A stretch of 64,000 nucleotides of DNA from Ferrimonas lipolytica (GCF_012295575.1 NZ_CP051180.1:3906001-3970000), one strand, 5' to 3'. Numbered from the stretch's first letter, positions 1-9,016 are shown. The notes: generated by a model not told the origin, from the letters alone. Made by a program: numbers and translations.

Positions 1-1
1 A

Positions 2-2050
2 GGGGTAGCGCTATCGTGGTACAACGAGAATCGTTTAGCGGATTTCACCACCGTCATTATTGATGAGTTTCATGAGCGGCGCTGGGATACTGATCTGCTG
101 TTGGCATTGCTGCAAAAGGGGGCTGGGCATCGTTTGGTACTGACGTCAGCCACGGTCGATGGTGAGCGCTTGGCGAACTATCTTGGTGGCGAGCGCTTAT
201 ACGCCGAGGGGCGTCGTTTCGATGTAGATATTAGCTATCAGGCTAAAGATAGCCAAAGCCTGCCAAGTGACCGCGACTTAGTATCACGGTTGAAGTCTGC
301 GCTGCTCAGTCACATCGATAACGACCACGGTGATGTGTTGGTGTTTCTGCCGGGGCGCAAAGAGATAACCCAAGCCCAAGCAAGTTTAACGTCGGCCCTA
401 CCTAATTGTTTGTTGTTGGCACTGCATGCAGGTGTAACTAAGGCCGAACAGCAGCTGGCGCTCGCGCCAAACAAACAACGGCGAATCGTATTGGCGACCA
501 ACGTGGCGGAGACTTCACTAACCATCCCTGGAGTGACCTTAGTGATTGATTCCGGTTTGGAGCGTCGTACCAGCCAGCGCAATGGCCGCACCGTGCTCGG
601 GTTGACTCGTATCTCCAAAGCGTCGGCTCAGCAGCGCGCGGGTCGTGCTGGCCGTATTGCCGCCGGACGTTGTGTGCGACTGTGGGGCCAATTTGCGCCG
701 CTTGAGGCGTTAACGCCACCGGAGTTACAGCGAGAAGAGTTGGTTGAGCCGATGCTAGCTGCTGCCTGCGCTGAGCAAGCGCTCGGCCAGCTTACCTTTG
801 TCGACACCCTGCCGCCCAAATCGCTGCAGCTGGCGGCAGCAAAGCTGCAGCAGATGCAGGCAATCGATGTTGATGGCAAGGTAACGGCGCATGGTCGTCG
901 GCTCTATCGGTTGCCTATAGATACTCAGTTTGCCCATCTTATTAGCGCGATGGAGAACAAAACCAACCAAGAGGCGATGGTTGATTTGGTGGCGGCGTTA
1001 TCTATTGGTCAGCGCTTATGGCAGGCGCCCAAAGGTGAAGAAGCAATGAAGGCGTTGCAGCAATGGCAACCAATACCTTGCGATGCCACCACCTTGGTTA
1101 AGATCGTCCGCGAATCGGCACCAGAGGCATTAACGGTTGATGCTAATATGCGCGCCGAAGCGCGGCAGATGGCGCAGCAGATCCGCTCCACATTAAATTT
1201 GCCGCAATTGCAGGCGGCATCCTATTTAGATAGGCCGTCATGGTTGGCCGCGATCCTTGCGGCGATGCCTGAGTTGGCCTTTGTTCGCCGTACTAAAAGG
1301 CGGGAGGCATTGGGTAATGGCAGCGTTGAGGTTAGCCCCAGTCGCGATACCCGCTTTAATGACGAGGCTGAAGCGGCGTTGGTGCTGGACCAATTCGCAT
1401 TGCCCGGTCGGGGCGTACGCCAAACCCTTAATTTAGCCACCTGTATGATGCCAATTTCGTTAGCACAATTATGCGAAGCTCAACTTGGACATGAACAACT
1501 AAGTGAGCGCCGTGCCGATGAACAGGGGCAGCGATTGCATGAGCGCATCTACGCTGGCCGGGTTATTGGCTCGCAGTGGCGAACGGTCGAGGGCGAGCTT
1601 GGTATTGAGTTACTGGTGGAGCAAATCCTGACCGGTAAAAAGATGACTCCGGTTGGAGCACGACTACAGGCCGATGCTCAGGCGTGGGCGCTCTATCTTG
1701 CATTAGGCGAGGCTGATGGTGAGCCGATCGAGCCACAGCAATGGTTACTGCAGCAGCTGCAAGACTTAGGGGTAGAAAGCGCGGAAGATCTGTTGCTGTT
1801 GGAGGTGGACGATCTCAAATTTGACGGAGTGCCTGAGTGGCAGCGAGCGGAGTTTGAGCAGCGTTTTCCGCAGCAACTCACTTTGGCAGAGTTAAAGCTG
1901 ACGGTGGAGTATCAACCTCGAGGCAAGCTGGTAACCGTGGTATACGCGAGTGGCCGACGCAAAATGGATCCAAAGCGATGGGAGCTACCCAAATGGAGCG
2001 GCTGGCGGGTGAAATACCGTAAAGCTAGCCGCGTGGTAGACGTTCGTTAG
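2..2050 (+). CDS. HrpB-like DEAH-box helicase, 5' end cut by window edge
   Basis: The frame is open from the left edge, so the N terminus with Walker A lies outside; 682 residues are visible. DEFHER at visible residues 21-26 is the DEAH-type Walker B, followed by the SAT motif (LTSATVDG), a FLPGRKEI segment, the helicase C motifs ATNVAETSLTIPGV and QRAGRAGR, and a helicase-associated region. This order is that of HrpA/HrpB-type RNA helicases. The last ~50 residues (ending RVKYRKASRVVDVR) do not look like the usual HrpB C-terminal block, so it may be a distinct HrpB-related subfamily. The substrate is unknown. Its stop codon overlaps the stop of the convergent lipoprotein gene. Confidence 0.85.
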   Translation, partial: GVALSWYNENRLADFTTVIIDEFHERRWDTDLLLALLQKGAGHRLVLTSATVDGERLANYLGGERLYAEGRRFDVDISYQAKDSQSLPSDRDLVSRLKSALLSHIDNDHGDVLVFLPGRKEITQAQASLTSALPNCLLLALHAGVTKAEQQLALAPNKQRRIVLATNVAETSLTIPGVTLVIDSGLERRTSQRNGRTVLGLTRISKASAQQRAGRAGRIAAGRCVRLWGQFAPLEALTPPELQREELVEPMLAAACAEQALGQLTFVDTLPPKSLQLAAAKLQQMQAIDVDGKVTAHGRRLYRLPIDTQFAHLISAMENKTNQEAMVDLVAALSIGQRLWQAPKGEEAMKALQQWQPIPCDATTLVKIVRESAPEALTVDANMRAEARQMAQQIRSTLNLPQLQAASYLDRPSWLAAILAAMPELAFVRRTKRREALGNGSVEVSPSRDTRFNDEAEAALVLDQFALPGRGVRQTLNLATCMMPISLAQLCEAQLGHEQLSERRADEQGQRLHERIYAGRVIGSQWRTVEGELGIELLVEQILTGKKMTPVGARLQADAQAWALYLALGEADGEPIEPQQWLLQQLQDLGVESAEDLLLLEVDDLKFDGVPEWQRAEFEQRFPQQLTLAELKLTVEYQPRGKLVTVVYASGRRKMDPKRWELPKWSGWRVKYRKASRVVDVR

Positions 2051-2592
2051 TTGACTGGCTGCGGCGGAAACTGACCAAGTAGCTGCTCGACCAGTGTGGT
2101 TAGTTTGCTATTGCGCTTCTGTGGTGAGTCATTACCTCTTAGCCGCATCTCGTTGTTACCACGCCAGAGCAATTCTCCCTGTTGAACGAGGTCCAGACGG
2201 AGCAGTAAAATCTGCTCTTCACTGGCGCCAATGGGGATGTTTACGCCACCGCTGACTCCGCCACTACTGCCAAAACTGCCGCCGCCAACACCAATCTTCA
2301 TATCCGGATCTTTAGCGCGTAACTCTTTGTTGGTACTGATGTAGACGGTAACGCCATTACTTTGTTCGCTGTCGGTTTGTTGCCAACCGCGGTTCGCCAA
2401 GTTAGCAGTAGCAGCTTCAATCAACCGCGCCATCATTAATGGTTCTTGAGCGTCACCGCTGGAGGCAACGACAAAGCTGTTAAGTTGATTGAAGTCGACA
2501 TCGGTTTGATAGTCGATGTCGATCTTATTGCTGCTGCAACCAGCAATAATAAGTGGGGCGAGCAACAGGGCCAACCGTGTAATGTGATTCAT
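2047..2592 (-). CDS. DUF4136-like outer-membrane lipoprotein
   Basis: A 181-residue protein with a short hydrophobic signal and lipobox (IIAGC, lipidated Cys about residue 19), followed by serine, which favours outer-membrane sorting. The body (DIDYQTDVDFNQLNSFVV near the start, then a mixed alpha/beta region) fits the DUF4136 family, whose function is unknown. A glycine/serine-rich insert at about residues 103-120 (GVGGGSFGSSGGVSGG) is a low-complexity loop. It converges on the helicase gene with overlapping stop codons (2047-2050) and is divergent from the DUF1684 lipoprotein, so the ~165-bp gap to the right probably holds both promoters. Confidence 0.75.
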   Translation of the reverse strand: MNHITRLALLLAPLIIAGCSSNKIDIDYQTDVDFNQLNSFVVASSGDAQEPLMMARLIEAATANLANRGWQQTDSEQSNGVTVYISTNKELRAKDPDMKIGVGGGSFGSSGGVSGGVNIPIGASEEQILLLRLDLVQQGELLWRGNNEMRLRGNDSPQKRNSKLTTLVEQLLGQFPPQPVN

Positions 2593-2757
2593 ATAATCTC
2601 CTCGGCGTCAGCGTTAAGTCGCTGGATACGGTTCAGGGATAGAGTGCGTACCAATACAGTAGCGCGGCTTAGTCGGTTTAGGCTAGAGTGGATGTTAATA
2701 TCAATAGCAGCAGACACTTAGTGCCGTTGGTAGCAATCATCGTTGAGGGAGAACATG

Positions 2758-3624
2758 ATGCGAGTAGCAGGGATAGTGGCGTCAGTGCTGTTGCTAGGTG
2801 GTTGCCTAGGCGGTTTAAGTGAAAGCCAACAACAAGATAAACAACAGTGGCTAGATTGGCGTGCTGATAACGATCAGCATGCGCGAGATCCGCACAAATC
2901 GTTTTTGAATATTCGAGATGCCAAATATCTAGCTGTTGGCGAATCGACTTGGTTGCAGAGTCAACAAAGCCCCGAGGAGATCCGCTGGCGTGACAAGATG
3001 GTTGGTTTGGATTTTGGTTTAACCCACAGTGGTGATCATGCCGAGATTGTCTGGAACCATAGCAGTCACACCCTCAACCCCGGTGGAGAGTTAGCGCTGA
3101 GTGAGCGCTTATCGGTTACCGTTGGTGAGTTGTACCAAGGCGGCATGCGCGCCTTTATTCGAGATAATCAGCACCCCAAGGTAGCCAGTTTTGATGGCTA
3201 TGATTTCTTCCCTTACAACCCAGACGCTAAGGTCGATGCCAACTTTACCGCGGCGACACCAGAAGCGGTGATGTTTCAAACCGTGCAAGGGCTGAAGAAT
3301 CGCTTCTATCGTATTGGTCAGGTCAGTTTCAAATGGCAAGGGACGCAGGTGTCGATGCCGGCTTATCATAGTGAAGCTGAGCCGCCGTACCAATCACTGA
3401 TGCTATTCTTTAAAGATCAAACCAATGGCGAACAAACCTATGGTGGTGGGCGAGAGCTTTATGTTGAGGTACCCCAAGGGCTAGATAAACCGTTTGCGTT
3501 GGACTTTAACTACAGTGGCAATTTCTATTGCGCCCGTTCGACCTTTTGGAATTGCCCAATACTACGAGACCCCACCCTAACGGTGGCCATCACTGCTGGC
3601 GAAACCTATGAGAAACATCAATAA
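2758..3624 (+). CDS. DUF1684 family lipoprotein
   Basis: The C-terminal half carries the DUF1684 signature: LMLFFKDQTNGEQTYGGGRE, then LDFNYSGNFYCA, a Cys pair, and a terminal ITAGET. The N terminus is a lipoprotein signal ending LLLGGC. Start choice: GGAG at 2748-2751 lies 6 nt before the ATG at 2758; an in-frame ATG at 2755 and a TTG at 2743 are less well spaced. DUF1684 proteins have no settled function. The protein is monocistronic as far as can be seen and would sit in the envelope. Confidence 0.8.
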   Translation: MRVAGIVASVLLLGGCLGGLSESQQQDKQQWLDWRADNDQHARDPHKSFLNIRDAKYLAVGESTWLQSQQSPEEIRWRDKMVGLDFGLTHSGDHAEIVWNHSSHTLNPGGELALSERLSVTVGELYQGGMRAFIRDNQHPKVASFDGYDFFPYNPDAKVDANFTAATPEAVMFQTVQGLKNRFYRIGQVSFKWQGTQVSMPAYHSEAEPPYQSLMLFFKDQTNGEQTYGGGRELYVEVPQGLDKPFALDFNYSGNFYCARSTFWNCPILRDPTLTVAITAGETYEKHQ

Positions 3625-3698
3625 CGTGATCTCAACTAAGGTTTGTCGCTACTACTGCTGGCAAGCTCAGTATTGGCTCTCGTGTTGAAGGAAGAAAC

Positions 3699-3860
3699 AT
3701 GACCAGTTCGTCACTCGCGTTCCCGTTATTGATCATTATCGGCTTAGCCGTGATCGCCTATCTATTGTTTTCGAACAAACCATCCACGGTTAAACGGCAC
3801 GCCAACAGTGCGACCAAAACGCGGCATAAGCGTAAGCGCCACAAAAAAGCACACCACTGA
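3699..3860 (+). CDS. Small single-pass membrane protein, 53 aa, basic tail
   Basis: A short open frame preceded by a good ribosome site (GAAGGAAG, about 7 nt upstream). It encodes a hydrophobic N-terminal helix (about residues 7-25, PLLIIIGLAVIAYLLF) and then a tail very rich in Lys, Arg and His (ending KRKRHKKAHH). The layout suggests one membrane span with a positively charged cytoplasmic tail. I do not recognise a family. It fills the gap between the DUF1684 lipoprotein and the convergent DUF2960-like gene. Good SD, spacing and amphipathic design support a real gene, but there is no homology evidence. Confidence 0.5.
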   Translation: MTSSSLAFPLLIIIGLAVIAYLLFSNKPSTVKRHANSATKTRHKRKRHKKAHH

Positions 3861-3875
3861 GCCGCGCCATAGCGG

Positions 3876-4121
3876 TTAGTCTTCTTCGCGGACTACTTTA
3901 ACTTCGCTGAAGCCAAGATTTTTAAAATAGTTGTCACGAAAATCGCGATGGGACTTTTTATCGCGGGTGCTCATCTGTACTTGGTGTTCCATCTCTTGAT
4001 ACTGACGAATATCAAAGCCTTCAGCCTTGGCGGCAGCCTCAAACATGCTGAAGTGTTTGTCGTTGGCATAGCCGGTGGTTTTGGTTTCACCCTTAAAGGT
4101 GTATTGCAGTTTCAGTGCCAC
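3876..4121 (-). CDS. DUF2960-like small conserved protein
   Basis: The open frame extends upstream to 4190, but the likely start is the GTG at 4121, because a strong SD (CCGGAGG) lies 5 nt upstream of it. This gives 81 residues beginning MALKLQYTFKGETK. The sequence, with EAAAKAEGFDIRQYQEMEHQ in the middle and SHRDFRDNYFKNLGF near the end, resembles my memory of the short DUF2960 proteins of Vibrio and Shewanella; no function is known. The N-terminal extension seen from the far start looks unlike the rest, supporting the internal start. Confidence 0.6.
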   Translation of the reverse strand: MALKLQYTFKGETKTTGYANDKHFSMFEAAAKAEGFDIRQYQEMEHQVQMSTRDKKSHRDFRDNYFKNLGFSEVKVVREED

Positions 4122-4580
4122 GAAGGCCTCCGGTGGATCCAAGGGAACAAAAGGTGGTGCTATCTTTATAGCGGCGGCGAATGATGCCATAAAAATCGAC
4201 AGGCCTCATCAACCGCTTAGCGTTTGCTGTACCACAATATTAGCGGGCAGTTGGTGAATTGGTTGCCAGCTAGCAGCAATGGCTGTTTTTTTTCAATTGA
4301 TTGAAATAAATTCGGTTAATTCACTTTTTTGTGAGCAATCACAATTGTAAGGGGTTCTGTCGATGACGACTCCGGTGGTATAAACTGAAAGTGTGACAAT
4401 GACGCAGGCTCCAGCGGCGATAATGATCTCTGCCTACCTTGGAACTTAGCGCTAAAAACTAACTCGAATGGAACAGGGTATTGAAGCGCGAGCCGGTAGC
4501 ACTGGCCGCCGCTGTCGTCGCAGTTATGATCTGCTGGTGGCAGTAACATCTGTTTTTACACTGTGGATGTGGAGTGTGAT
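4122..4580. other. Intergenic region, no supported gene
   Basis: About 460 bp between two divergent genes. It contains an AT-rich run at about 4286-4330 that could hold promoters. A 77-codon minus-strand frame (4316-4549) has no ribosome site that I trust and no recognisable content. Confidence 0.5.
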
Positions 4581-5108
4581 ATGAATAAGCCGGCTGGTCG
4601 TCAGGACCATTCGTTTGATCGTTTTGCTGGGGTTGCACTGTTGGTGCTCGGCGGCATTTCTATGTTATTCCCGCTGTTTAGTAGCATGCTGCTGGAAAAG
4701 GCATTTGCGCTTGGGTTGATGGGGGGCGGCGTTTACTTGATGACCACCTCTAGCGGTGCTTTGAAGGTCATTGGCGGGATTCTGCTAGCGCTAGCAGGTG
4801 GTAACTTGCTGGTTAACGGCGGCGCTGGCATGGCGATCTTAACCTTGGCGTTGGGCTTGTACTTTGCTTACTCTGGCTTTACCGCTTACAAGAAGAGCGA
4901 AGGCAACGAAGAGAGCGCTTGGTTGCGCTTTAACGGCATCTGTACATTGCTCCTAGGTGTGGTGGCGCTGTGGCAATGGGGCGAAGCAACACCTACCGTT
5001 GTTGGTGTGATTGTTGGTATTAAACTGCTGCTAATTGGTTTGTACCACAACAGCAAAGCCAACCTGATTGTGAAACAAAATGCTGAGTTAAACCACGCGT
5101 CGGCATAA
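4581..5108 (+). CDS. HdeD-like DUF308 multi-pass membrane protein
   Basis: The ATG at 4581 is chosen because GGAG (4571-4574) lies 6 nt upstream; the frame is open back to 4563. The 175-residue product has about six short hydrophobic segments in pairs with glycine-rich turns (VALLVLGGISMLFPLF, LKVIGGILLALAGGN, ICTLLLGVVALWQWG), the pattern of HdeD/DUF308 proteins, where a three-helix unit is repeated. In enteric bacteria HdeD is linked to acid resistance, but nothing here shows that role. A bidirectional terminator follows at 5133-5158. Confidence 0.7.
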   Translation: MNKPAGRQDHSFDRFAGVALLVLGGISMLFPLFSSMLLEKAFALGLMGGGVYLMTTSSGALKVIGGILLALAGGNLLVNGGAGMAILTLALGLYFAYSGFTAYKKSEGNEESAWLRFNGICTLLLGVVALWQWGEATPTVVGVIVGIKLLLIGLYHNSKANLIVKQNAELNHASA

Positions 5109-5132
5109 CTCGTTGGGTTTAAACCGCTAAAG

Positions 5133-5158
5133 AAAAACGGGCCGATTGGCCCGTTTTT
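5133..5158. terminator. Bidirectional terminator between DUF308 gene and purD
   Basis: An 11-bp stem AAAAACGGGCC / GGCCCGTTTTT with a GATT loop, flanked by A and T runs, sits between two convergent genes and can stop transcription from both sides. Confidence 0.85.
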
Positions 5159-5181
5159 GCTATCTGAGGTGTGCAACAACG

Positions 5182-6462
5182 TTAACTTTGCTCTCGGGCG
5201 ATAGCGCGGTAAGCGATATCACGGCGGGTGAACATGCCATTCCAGCTGATCTCATCAGCCAATAGGTACGCCCGTTGCTGGGCTGCGGTTACGCTGCTAC
5301 CTAATGCGGTTGCACACAGTACCCGACCACCAACGTTAACGATGGTGTCATCTTGTGTGGCGGTTCCAGCGTGGAACACCTTTTCACCTTCAACATAGTT
5401 GCTCCGCAAACCGGAAATGGCAAAGCCTTTGTCGTAACTTGCTGGGTAACCGCCGGAAGCCAATACCACCCCAACCGCTGCGCGGGGGTCAAACTTGGCC
5501 TCTTTGCCAGCCAGCTCACCGTTAGCACCAGCGAGGCACAGCTCAACTAAGTCTGATTGCATCCGTAACATGATTGGCTGGGTCTCAGGGTCACCAAAGC
5601 GACAGTTGTATTCAATTACCTTCGGGGTGCCATCGGCAGCAATCATTAAGCCCGCGTAGAGGAAGCCGGTGTAGGCGTGACCTTCCGCTTTCATGCCTGT
5701 TACGGTTGGGCGAATCACTTCGGCCATAATACGGTTGTGGATCGCGCTGGTTACCACTGGAGCTGGGGAGTAGGCCCCCATGCCACCGGTGTTTGGGCCG
5801 GTATCGCCGTCGCCGACACGTTTGTGATCCTGGCTGGTGGCCATCGGCACAATGTTGTCGCCATCTACCATGACGATAAAGGAGGCTTCTTCGCCTTCAA
5901 GAAACTCTTCAATCACAACACGGTGGCCAGCATCGCCAAAGGCATTACCAGCTAGCATGTCGCGCACGGCCGCTTCCGCTTCAGCCAAGGTCATCGCCAC
6001 GATCACCCCTTTGCCTGCCGCTAAGCCATCGGCTTTAACTACAATAGGTGCGCCCATTTGCTGGAGATAAGCCAGTGCCGGTTCGATTTCGGTAAAGTTC
6101 TGGTAAGCGCCAGTTGGGATCTGATGACGAGCTAAGAAGTCTTTGGTAAAGGCCTTTGAACCCTCCAGTTGCGCTGCTGCCGCCGTCGGGCCAAAGATAG
6201 TTAATCCCGCTGCTTGAAAGGCATCTACTACGCCATCAACCAGCGGCTGCTCTGGGCCGACAATAGTCAGCTCAATGTTGTTCTGTTGGGCAAACGCAAC
6301 CAAGGCATCATTGCCGCTTAGTGCGACATTTTTAAGCTTTGGCTCAGTTGCTGTACCGGCGTTACCCGGGGCGATAAACACGGTTTCAACCGCTGGATTC
6401 TGCGCCGCTTTCCAGCCCAGTGCGTGCTCACGACCGCCACTGCCAATAATTAACACGTTCAT
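5182..6462 (-). CDS. purD: Phosphoribosylamine-glycine ligase
   Basis: PurD joins glycine to 5-phosphoribosylamine using ATP (second step of purine synthesis, cytoplasm). The 426 residues match family length. The N terminus MNVLIIGSGGREHALGWK is the diagnostic GSGGREHA motif; an ATP-grasp core follows (VVKADGLAAGKGVIVA, HRVVIEEFLEGEEASF, GGMGAYSPAPV, VIEYNCRFGDPETQ). An AAAGGA site lies upstream of the ATG. It is the second gene of a purH-purD pair, with 266 bp between them that carry an unusual tandem repeat. Confidence 0.97.
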   Translation of the reverse strand: MNVLIIGSGGREHALGWKAAQNPAVETVFIAPGNAGTATEPKLKNVALSGNDALVAFAQQNNIELTIVGPEQPLVDGVVDAFQAAGLTIFGPTAAAAQLEGSKAFTKDFLARHQIPTGAYQNFTEIEPALAYLQQMGAPIVVKADGLAAGKGVIVAMTLAEAEAAVRDMLAGNAFGDAGHRVVIEEFLEGEEASFIVMVDGDNIVPMATSQDHKRVGDGDTGPNTGGMGAYSPAPVVTSAIHNRIMAEVIRPTVTGMKAEGHAYTGFLYAGLMIAADGTPKVIEYNCRFGDPETQPIMLRMQSDLVELCLAGANGELAGKEAKFDPRAAVGVVLASGGYPASYDKGFAISGLRSNYVEGEKVFHAGTATQDDTIVNVGGRVLCATALGSSVTAAQQRAYLLADEISWNGMFTRRDIAYRAIAREQS

Positions 6463-6510
6463 GTTCGATATCCTTTAAATCGCGGCATCATGCCGTGAAG
6501 TTTTCTGTTT

Positions 6511-6677
6511 GTAGGGGCACTCATGAGTGACCTTCGCCAATGTTGCAATAAACGTCGCCACAACCGGTCGGACGTGTCGCTCACAATCGGTCGGACGTGT
6601 CGCTCATAATCGGTCGGACGTGTTGCCACAACCGGTCGGACGTGTCGCCATAATCGGTCGGACGTGTCCGCCCCTAC
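6511..6677. repeat. Five-unit 22/23-bp tandem repeat bracketed by inverted GTAGGGGC
   Basis: The 13-mer CGGTCGGACGTGT occurs five times at 6565-6577, 6588-6600, 6611-6623, 6633-6645 and 6655-6667, with periods of 23, 23, 22 and 22 bp. The 9-10 bp spacers alternate between CACAAC-like and CATAAT-like forms. The block is bracketed by GTAGGGGC (6511-6518) and its inverse GCCCCTAC (6670-6677). The period shift breaks any reading frame, so it is non-coding. It sits in the purH-purD intergenic region and would be transcribed with the operon. Confidence 0.85.
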
Positions 6678-6728
6678 GCGAAGCCAATTATTTATCTGAG
6701 CACAGCGTCCAATCGACTAGCCAAGGCC

Positions 6729-8321
6729 TTAGTGTTTAAAGTGGCGCATGCCAGTGAACACCATAACCATGTCATGTTCATCCGCTGCCGCAATCACTTC
6801 TTCGTCGCGCATTGAACCACCAGGCTGAATCACGCAGCTAATGCCGGCCTCAGCGGCCGCATCAATGCCATCACGGAATGGGAAGAAGGCGTCCGATGCC
6901 ATTACTGAACCCGGTACAGTCAGGCCTTCGTCGGCAGCTTTAATGCCAGCGATCTTAGCGGAGTAAACGCGGCTCATTTGGCCGGCACCAACACCGACGG
7001 TCATGCCACCTTTGGCGTAGACGATGGCATTTGATTTAACGTATTTAGCAACCTTCCAGCAGAACATCAGATCGGTTAGTTGTTCGGCGGTTGGTTGGCG
7101 CTTGGATACAACCTTAACGTCATCCAGTTCAACCATACCTTGGTCGCGGTCTTGCACCAGCAAGCCACCGTTAACGCGCTTGATATCAAATTCGGTGGTT
7201 CTGTTGTCCCACTGGCCACACTCAAGCAAACGCACGTTTTTCTTCTCGGCGACAATGGCTTTGGCTTCGTCAGCGATGCTTGGGGCGATAATCACCTCGA
7301 CAAATTGACGTGCAACAATGGCGCTGGCGGTTGCTGCATCAAGCTCGCGGTTAAAGGCGATGATGCCTCCGAAGGCTGAGGTTGGATCGGTCTTAAAGGC
7401 ACGGTCGTAGGCTTCAAGCAGGTTTTCGCCTAAGGCAACGCCACAAGGATTGGCATGCTTAACGATAACGCAAGCTGGGGCGGTGAACTCTTTTACGCAC
7501 TCAAGGGCGGCATCAGTATCGGCGATGTTATTGTAAGACAGCGCTTTACCTTGCAGCTGGATCGCGGTTGCTACCGATGCTTCCTGTACATTGTTTTCGA
7601 CATAGAAAGCAGCACGTTGGTGGCTGTTTTCACCGTAACGCATATCCTGCTTCTTTTCGAACTGCATGTTAACGGTGCGCGGGAATACCGACTCAGCGTC
7701 GCCCTCTTTATTATCGCCGTAACTTGGCACCATGGTACCAAAGTAGTTGGCTATCATGCCGTCGTAGCCAGAGGTATGTTCAAAGGCTGCGATAGCCAGA
7801 TCGAAACGGGTGTTGTAGCTCAGCGAGCCTTCGCCAGCGTCCATCTCTGCAATAACGCGGTCGTAATCGTTAGCATTAACTACGATGGCAACGTCTTTAT
7901 GGTTTTTGGCAGCGGAGCGCACCATGGTTGGACCGCCGATATCGATATTTTCGATGGCGTCTTCGCGGCTGCAATCAGGCTTAGCAACGGTTTGGGCAAA
8001 CGGATAGAGGTTAACTACGACCATATCGATAGGCTTGATGCCGTGCTCTGCCATGATGGCATCGTCTTGGTCACGACGGCCTAAAATGCCACCATGAACT
8101 TTTGGGTGCAGGGTTTTAACGCGGCCATCCATCATCTCTGGGAAACCGGTGTAGTCAGAGACTTCGGTGACAGGCAGGCCTGCATCAGCCAGCAGGCGGG
8201 CGGTACCACCAGTGGAAAGCAGTTCAACGCCACGTGCGCTTAGCGCTTGGGCAAACTCTTTGATGCCAGTTTTATCAGACACGCTCAGCAGGGCGCGGCG
8301 GATTGGACGAGGTGCGTTCAT
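6729..8321 (-). CDS. purH: Bifunctional AICAR transformylase / IMP cyclohydrolase
   Basis: PurH carries out the last two steps of IMP synthesis. The 530 residues match the family. The N-terminal cyclohydrolase (MGS-like) domain shows [25 protein letters not shown] and [15 protein letters not shown]; the C-terminal transformylase domain shows [47 protein letters not shown] and [12 protein letters not shown]. It is the first gene of the purH-purD unit. A 12-bp palindrome about 80 bp upstream may be an operator. Confidence 0.97.
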   Translation of the reverse strand: MNAPRPIRRALLSVSDKTGIKEFAQALSARGVELLSTGGTARLLADAGLPVTEVSDYTGFPEMMDGRVKTLHPKVHGGILGRRDQDDAIMAEHGIKPIDMVVVNLYPFAQTVAKPDCSREDAIENIDIGGPTMVRSAAKNHKDVAIVVNANDYDRVIAEMDAGEGSLSYNTRFDLAIAAFEHTSGYDGMIANYFGTMVPSYGDNKEGDAESVFPRTVNMQFEKKQDMRYGENSHQRAAFYVENNVQEASVATAIQLQGKALSYNNIADTDAALECVKEFTAPACVIVKHANPCGVALGENLLEAYDRAFKTDPTSAFGGIIAFNRELDAATASAIVARQFVEVIIAPSIADEAKAIVAEKKNVRLLECGQWDNRTTEFDIKRVNGGLLVQDRDQGMVELDDVKVVSKRQPTAEQLTDLMFCWKVAKYVKSNAIVYAKGGMTVGVGAGQMSRVYSAKIAGIKAADEGLTVPGSVMASDAFFPFRDGIDAAAEAGISCVIQPGGSMRDEEVIAAADEHDMVMVFTGMRHFKH

Positions 8322-8401
8322 AGGGGTACAGAATCCTTGTTAAAGGTGGTGCTCATTACGGCGCTCTTAGTGACGCTTTATGAGCAAGGAAGACATTTCG
8401 G

Positions 8402-8413
8402 CAACGGCCGTTG
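8402..8413. promoter_or_regulatory. 12-bp perfect palindrome upstream of purH
   Basis: CAACGGCCGTTG lies about 80 bp before the purH start. Its place suggests an operator or a hairpin in the leader. It does not closely match the enterobacterial PurR box, so the factor is unknown. Confidence 0.3.
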
Positions 8414-8550
8414 TTACAAGCGGCGTTTGGCGAAATACCCTCACAAAATCTCCCTGTGCTGATGCGCGCGTATTCTACTCAATAGCGTCACCAAAATCTG
8501 GGCTAAATCATTTATAAAACAGTTTGTTCTAGTTATTGGCGCAATGGCTA

Positions 8551-8582
8551 TTGACCTTAGACCTAACTCTAAGGTTTATAAT
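8551..8582 (+). promoter_or_regulatory. MerR-type promoter/operator of the zinc regulator operon
   Basis: The -35 box TTGACC (8551-8556) and -10 box TATAAT (8577-8582) are 20 bp apart, the overlong spacer typical of ZntR-controlled promoters. The spacer is filled by a perfect 8-bp inverted repeat, ACCTTAGA (8554-8561) and TCTAAGGT (8568-8575), with a 6-bp centre. This is the layout on which MerR-family activators untwist the promoter when metal binds. It faces the regulator gene 30 bp downstream, implying autoregulation. Confidence 0.85.
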
Positions 8583-8611
8583 TCAGCCATTACTAGAGTT
8601 GAGAGTCGGTT

Positions 8612-9016
8612 ATGTATCGAATTGGCGAGTTAGCGAAGCAGTACCAGATCAACACCGATACGCTTCGTTACTACGAAAAAAATGGTTTGCTGGTGCCGAG
8701 CAGTCGCAGCGACAGTGGTTATCGTTCTTACAATGAAGAGGACGCTAAACAGCTGCGTTTTATCCTTCGTGCTAAGTCGGTCGGATTTTCTTTAACCGAG
8801 ATCCAAGAATTGATAAATATTGACCACAACCGCTCGCAGTGGGCTTGTCAGGATGTGAAAGGGATGGTCGAATTGAAGGCCGATGTTATTCAATCCAAGA
8901 TTGATGAATTGATTCAATTTAGAGACTCGCTGCAGGGATTAGCTAAGGCTTGTTGTGGTGGTTCAGAGAGTGCTGAGCACTGCTCTATTCTTGATGCCTT
9001 GGAGGCAAACGTATGA
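8612..9016 (+). CDS. zntR: ZntR-like MerR-family zinc-responsive regulator
   Basis: The 134-residue protein starts MYRIGELAKQYQI, the MerR winged-helix DNA-binding domain, followed by a dimerisation helix and a metal loop. The ZntR metal ligands Cys79, Cys114, Cys115 and Cys124 are present at the same numbers as in E. coli ZntR; the fifth ligand His119 is Glu here, with a His at 123. The tail CSILDALE is ZntR-like. Its TGA overlaps the ATG of the exporter gene (ATGA), so the two are translationally coupled. The 20-bp-spacer promoter upstream is its probable target. Zn(II) is the most likely inducer; Cd or Pb is possible. Confidence 0.85.
   Translation: MYRIGELAKQYQINTDTLRYYEKNGLLVPSSRSDSGYRSYNEEDAKQLRFILRAKSVGFSLTEIQELINIDHNRSQWACQDVKGMVELKADVIQSKIDELIQFRDSLQGLAKACCGGSESAEHCSILDALEANV

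Noticed and set aside
4316-4549. 77-codon minus-strand frame in the 4.1-4.6 kb gap
   Set aside because: No convincing start signal and no recognisable content.
6511-6677. CRISPR array
   Set aside because: The repeat core is 13 bp and spacers are 9-10 bp and nearly identical to each other; no cas genes are present.
7455-8084. 209-codon plus-strand frame opposite purH
   Set aside because: Purely antisense to a conserved enzyme gene, no ribosome site and no recognisable domain.
8402-8413. PurR operator of enterobacterial type
   Set aside because: The palindrome does not match the ACGCAAACGTTTGCGT-type consensus closely enough to name the factor.
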